56,488 nucleotides of DNA from NCBI RefSeq assembly GCF_900129205.1, contig NZ_FQUK01000016.1:1-56488 (forward strand). The letters run 5' to 3'. Position 1 is the stretch's first letter. Every line of letters starts with the position of its first letter. A program made the position numbers and the translations under genes. This DNA comes from Thermomonas hydrothermalis. Its GTDB lineage: Bacteria > Pseudomonadota > Gammaproteobacteria > Xanthomonadales > Xanthomonadaceae. A model generated the notes under the pieces. That model had not been told where the DNA came from and did no database searches. It saw only the letters and a list, made by a program, of their open reading frames with translations. This document shows, one piece after another, positions 53,395-56,488 of this stretch.

Positions 53395-54150
53395 ATGATC
53401 GTTGCAGAACATCTTCGCAAGACCTTCCCCGGCCGGGGCAAGGACAACACCCCGGTGATCGCGGTGGACGACGTCAGCTTCATCGCCCGTGACGGCGAGA
53501 TCACCGGCCTGCTGGGCCCCAACGGCGCCGGCAAGACCACCACGCTGCGCATGCTCTACACCCTGATGACGCCGGATGCTGGTCGGGTGCTGGTGGACGG
53601 CATCGACGTGGCCAGCGACGCCGAGCGGGTGCGCCGCAGCCTGGGTGTGCTGCCCGATGCGCGCGGCGTGTACAAGCGGCTGACCGCGCGCGAGAACATC
53701 GCCTACTTCGGCGCACTGCACGGAATGACGCCAGCGGAGATTGCCGCCCGCACCGCCACACTGGCGCAGGCGCTGCAGATGGAGGATTTTCTCGACCGCG
53801 CCACCGAAGGCTTCAGCCAGGGCCAGCGCACCAAGACCGCGATTGCGCGGGCGCTGATCCACGACCCGAAGAACGTGATCCTGGACGAACCCACTAACGG
53901 CCTCGACGTGATGACCACCCGCGGCCTGCGTGGCTTTCTCAAGACCCTGCGCGCGGAAGGCCGCTGTGTGATTTTCTCCAGCCACATCATGCAGGAAGTG
54001 GCCGCGCTGTGTGACCGCATCGTGATCATCGCGAGCGGCCGAGTCACCGCCCAGGGCACACCGGACGAGCTACGCGCACTCACCGGTGCCGCCAACCTGG
54101 AAGACGCTTTCGTGCAACTGATCGGCAGCGAAGAGGGCCTGCACGCATGA
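53395..54150 (+). CDS. natA: ABC transporter ATPase (NatA-like)
   Basis: A 251-residue ATPase. Walker A LGPNGAGKTTT, signature region EGFSQGQRTKTAIARALI (a shortened FSQGQ form seen in NatA), Walker B VILDEPTNGLDV and H-loop SSHIMQEV are intact. AGGA lies about 8 bases before the ATG. It overlaps the permease gene by ATGA. The symbol is by similarity to the sodium-exporter NatAB pair; other exported substrates are possible. Confidence 0.9.
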   Translation: MIVAEHLRKTFPGRGKDNTPVIAVDDVSFIARDGEITGLLGPNGAGKTTTLRMLYTLMTPDAGRVLVDGIDVASDAERVRRSLGVLPDARGVYKRLTARENIAYFGALHGMTPAEIAARTATLAQALQMEDFLDRATEGFSQGQRTKTAIARALIHDPKNVILDEPTNGLDVMTTRGLRGFLKTLRAEGRCVIFSSHIMQEVAALCDRIVIIASGRVTAQGTPDELRALTGAANLEDAFVQLIGSEEGLHA

Positions 54151-55340
54151 ACGGACATCGCTTTTTCGCCACCCTGTTCACGGTGCTGGGCAAGGAATGG
54201 CGCGACTTTTCCCGCGACCGCCGCACCTTTTTCCTCAGCTTACTGGTCGCACCGCTGCTGTATCCGCTGATCTTCCTGGGGATCGGTGCACTCACCCAGC
54301 TACGCACCGAAACCCAGCTGGAAAAACGGATCAGCGTGCCCGTGGTCGGCATGGAGCGGGCACCGAACCTGATGAAGTTCCTGGCCAGCTACGGCATCGA
54401 CACCAGACCAGCCCCAGCCGACATCGAAGCGCGGGTGCGCGCCCAGCAGGAGGATCTGGCGCTGGCGATCGACGCCGATTTCGCCAGCCACTGGGCGGCC
54501 GGTAAACCCGCCAAGATCGACATCATCACCGACACCACCCGCCGCAACAGCGATGTCCTGGTGGCGCGGGTCAACAAGGTGCTGGAGCACTACAGCAACG
54601 GTGTCGGCGCCCTACGCCTGCTGGTGCGCGGCATCAACCCGGCCATCGCCACCCCCTTGCAGGTGGGCACCCGCGACATGGCCACACCGGAAGCCAAAAA
54701 CAGCCAGTTCATGACGGTACTGCTGCCGATGATCCTGACCATCTTTGCTTTCATCGGCGGCGCCCATTTGGCCATGGACACCACCGCCGGCGAACGCGAA
54801 CGGCAGTCGCTGGAGCCGCTGCTGGCCACCCCGGCCCCACGGGCGGCGCTGGTGGCCGGCAAGATGCTGGCAGCGGCGCTGCTGGGCCTGGCCTCAATGC
54901 TTTTGATCCTGGTGTCGTTCAAGCTGACCGCAACCCTGGCCAGCGGCATGGCCAGGCAAATGGACGTGAGCTTCCTGGCGATGGGTAAGCTGCTGCTGAC
55001 GCTGGTGCCGCTGGTGCTGATTGGCACGGCCCTGATCACCACCCTGGCCGCCGGTGCCAAAAGCATGAAGGAAGCGCAGAGCCACATCATGTGGCTGATG
55101 CTGCTGCCAATGCTGCCGGGGTACGCGCTGATGGCCTATCCGCTCAAGGACACCGCGGTGTGGCAGTACGCCGTGCCGTTCCTGGCGCAGAACCAGTTGA
55201 TCCAGAAGATCACCCGCGGTGAAGCGGCCTCCATGACCCAGTGGGCGCTGTACCTGACCAGTTCGCTGGCACTGGCGGCACTGCTGTGGGCGCTGGCGGT
55301 GTGGCGCTACCGTCAGGAGAAGCTGGCGATCTCAAGCTGA
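54147..55340 (+). CDS. natB: ABC-2 transporter permease (NatB-like)
   Basis: A 397-residue membrane protein: one N-terminal helix (FFLSLLVAPLLYPLIFLGIGAL), a large periplasmic domain (about residues 50-185) and five further helices, with AGERERQSLEPLLATPAPRAALVAGK between helices as the coupling segment. This topology matches NatB/YhaP-type permeases. It forms the exporter with the NatA-like ATPase. Tandem hairpins follow the stop. Confidence 0.9.
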   Translation: MNGHRFFATLFTVLGKEWRDFSRDRRTFFLSLLVAPLLYPLIFLGIGALTQLRTETQLEKRISVPVVGMERAPNLMKFLASYGIDTRPAPADIEARVRAQQEDLALAIDADFASHWAAGKPAKIDIITDTTRRNSDVLVARVNKVLEHYSNGVGALRLLVRGINPAIATPLQVGTRDMATPEAKNSQFMTVLLPMILTIFAFIGGAHLAMDTTAGERERQSLEPLLATPAPRAALVAGKMLAAALLGLASMLLILVSFKLTATLASGMARQMDVSFLAMGKLLLTLVPLVLIGTALITTLAAGAKSMKEAQSHIMWLMLLPMLPGYALMAYPLKDTAVWQYAVPFLAQNQLIQKITRGEAASMTQWALYLTSSLALAALLWALAVWRYRQEKLAISS

Positions 55341-55357
55341 AGCAGATGATGGCCTCT

Positions 55358-55425
55358 GGCGTGGGCGTCCCACGCCGGCCATTGGGCGCTCCACACAACA
55401 ACGCCCGGACCAGGCCGGGCGTTGT
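55358..55425. terminator. Two tandem hairpins between converging genes
   Basis: GGCGTGGG/CCCACGCC (55358-55376) is followed by a longer perfect 11-base stem, 55398-55408 with 55415-55425, whose outer part is ACAAC/GTTGT. It lies between natB and the converging tonB fragment and probably terminates both. Confidence 0.65.
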
Positions 55426-55448
55426 GGGGCAAGAAGAACCTTTCCGGA

Positions 55449-56194
55449 TTACATCGCAAACTCGATCGTGCGTCGGCTGGTGACCGGCTGGGCCACCGGC
55501 TGGAACCGCCAGCGCTTCACGGCCGCCAACGCCTCCCGCTCGAAGTCGCGCTGGAACTGGCGCGGCGCATCCGACGACACCACCCGCGCGCTGATCACGC
55601 TGCCATCGGTGCCGACGGTGTATTCCACCTGCACCGATCCCCCCGCCCCGGCGCGCTGTGCAGCAGGCGGATATTTGGGGCCGGGCTGGCTGATCGGTCG
55701 CAACTCGGTTGTTGCGGCCGCAGGCCGCGGCGCCGGCGCGGCAGTCTGCTGTTGCGCCGCCTGTTGCGTGGCCTGCTGTTGGCGCTGCCGTTCTGCTTCC
55801 GCGGCCGCTGCCTGCTGTTGCCGCAGCCGCTCGGCCTCGGCTTCGGCCGCTGCCTGCTGCTGGCGCTGTTGTTCGGCCTGCGCCTGCTGCTGGCGCTGCT
55901 GCTCCTGCAGTTTCTTCTGATCTTCCTCACGCTGCTTGGCCAGTTCGGCCTTGCGCTTGGCCTCATCCTCAGCCGGCATGGACTCGGCGCGTTTCTTGGC
56001 CGCCGCTTCACTGCTGGCAAGGCTGGTCTTGAGCCGACCCAGCGCCGGATGGTTGGGATCGGCTTTGCCGATCAACCGGATCAACCGCTTGGCTTCTTCG
56101 AAATCTTCACGCGCCAGCGCCTGGTCGGCGGCGATCACCGCCATCGGCATCAGATCGGCCAGGGCACTGGTTGCGCTGGCATTGCCCGGCTGCT
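55449..56194 (-). pseudogene. TonB-like energy transducer, 5' end lost to an IS
   Basis: The minus frame ends in a TonB C-terminal domain: PISQPGPKYPPAAQRAGAGG, VEYTVGTDGSVI and FEREALAAVKRWRFQP. Before it is a long Gln/Ala/Glu/Arg coiled stretch and a TPR-like start (REDFEEAKRLIRLIGKADPNHPALGRL). No N-terminal membrane helix is present, which a working TonB needs. The frame stays open upstream past the ISL3-like end near 56195 and the reading then changes character, so the native gene continues beyond the insertion. The remaining frame could start at ATG 56150 (233 residues), but the product would be unanchored. Confidence 0.75.
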
Positions 56195-56488
56195 GGCTCC
56201 ATCGCGTCTGGTGTGGAACGGGCCGCCGGATGATGTCAGCCTTGGCGGATGCAAGAACAACTCTTCACCCAGGCTTTGGGGCTGACGCCGCCGTGGGCGG
56301 TAGACAGCGTGTCGTTTCGTCCGGATGAGGGGGCGATCCACTTCGAGGTGTCGTGCGATACGGCCCGGCTGGCCTGTCCGGTCTGCGGGGCGGCGGACCA
56401 GCCGGTGCACGACCGGGTGGAGCGCACCTGGCAGCATCTGCACTTCTTCCAGTTCAAGGCCTTCATCCACTGCCGGGTGCCGCGCGTG
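56195..56488 (+). mobile_element. ISL3-like insertion sequence, left end (partial)
   Basis: The sequence changes near 56195 at GGCTCCATCGCGTCTGGTGT, which resembles the GGCTC-type ends of ISL3 elements. A transposase frame starts 54 bases inside. The element runs off the window edge. The exact end and the usual 8-base target copy cannot be confirmed without the other side. Confidence 0.6.
56249..56488 (+). CDS. ISL3-family transposase, N-terminal 80 residues (partial)
   Basis: The frame starts at ATG 56249 and is open to the edge. It begins MQEQLFTQALGLTPPWAVDS and contains the zinc-finger pair CPVCGAAD with DRVERTWQHLHFFQFKAFIHC, the N-terminal zf-ISL3 domain. The DDE catalytic part would lie beyond the window. 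Confidence 0.9.
   Translation, partial: MQEQLFTQALGLTPPWAVDSVSFRPDEGAIHFEVSCDTARLACPVCGAADQPVHDRVERTWQHLHFFQFKAFIHCRVPRV

Overview
The window is a GC-rich, densely coded chromosome segment that reads as a gammaproteobacterium of the Xanthomonadaceae/Lysobacteraceae type. The pointers are the order lptM-dapF-DUF484-xerC followed by hslVU, a 12-residue HslV propeptide, a fused indolepyruvate ferredoxin oxidoreductase, a monomeric NADP isocitrate dehydrogenase and a NodT-EmrA-EmrB pump. No rRNA, tRNA or CRISPR was seen. Both ends lie inside insertion sequences (IS5 family on the left, ISL3-like on the right), so the window may be a whole contig broken at repeats.

Left part (1-21.3 kb): an IS5 end with a CTAG target copy is followed by two tandem exported S9 peptidases. 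Next come a DUF454 membrane protein and the housekeeping run lptM-dapF-DUF484-xerC. hslVU has a recognisable sigma-32 promoter and a 27-bp hairpin between its two genes. A leftward block (sixA, phospholipase D lipoprotein, hotdog thioesterase, zinc-ribbon protein, plsC, YheT-like hydrolase, PEBP protein) follows, then rightward nagA and the indolepyruvate oxidoreductase, which ends at a strong terminator shared with the next operon.

Centre (21.3-32.8 kb): the most unusual part. One leftward operon encodes a 2442-residue type V autotransporter built from nested repeats, then a TIGR03032-type protein, an exported three-EF-hand protein, a GNAT acetyltransferase and an exported M4 metalloprotease. 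The last four genes overlap by 4 bases at every junction. I infer a calcium-linked surface-protein production and maturation module of unknown function.

Right part (32.9-56.5 kb): a cytochrome c5-like protein; hydrolase-zapE-queF-lipoprotein, all ATGA-coupled; icd; rluE; a MarR-controlled emr efflux operon with a visible promoter and operator; hrpB; tatD; the yadGH ABC transporter; a ferredoxin-NADP reductase-like enzyme; a small HTH/membrane cassette with two identical palindromic operators on its promoter; a TAP-like peptidase; and a NatAB-type ABC exporter. The last native gene is a TonB-like protein whose 5' part has been cut off by the ISL3-like element.
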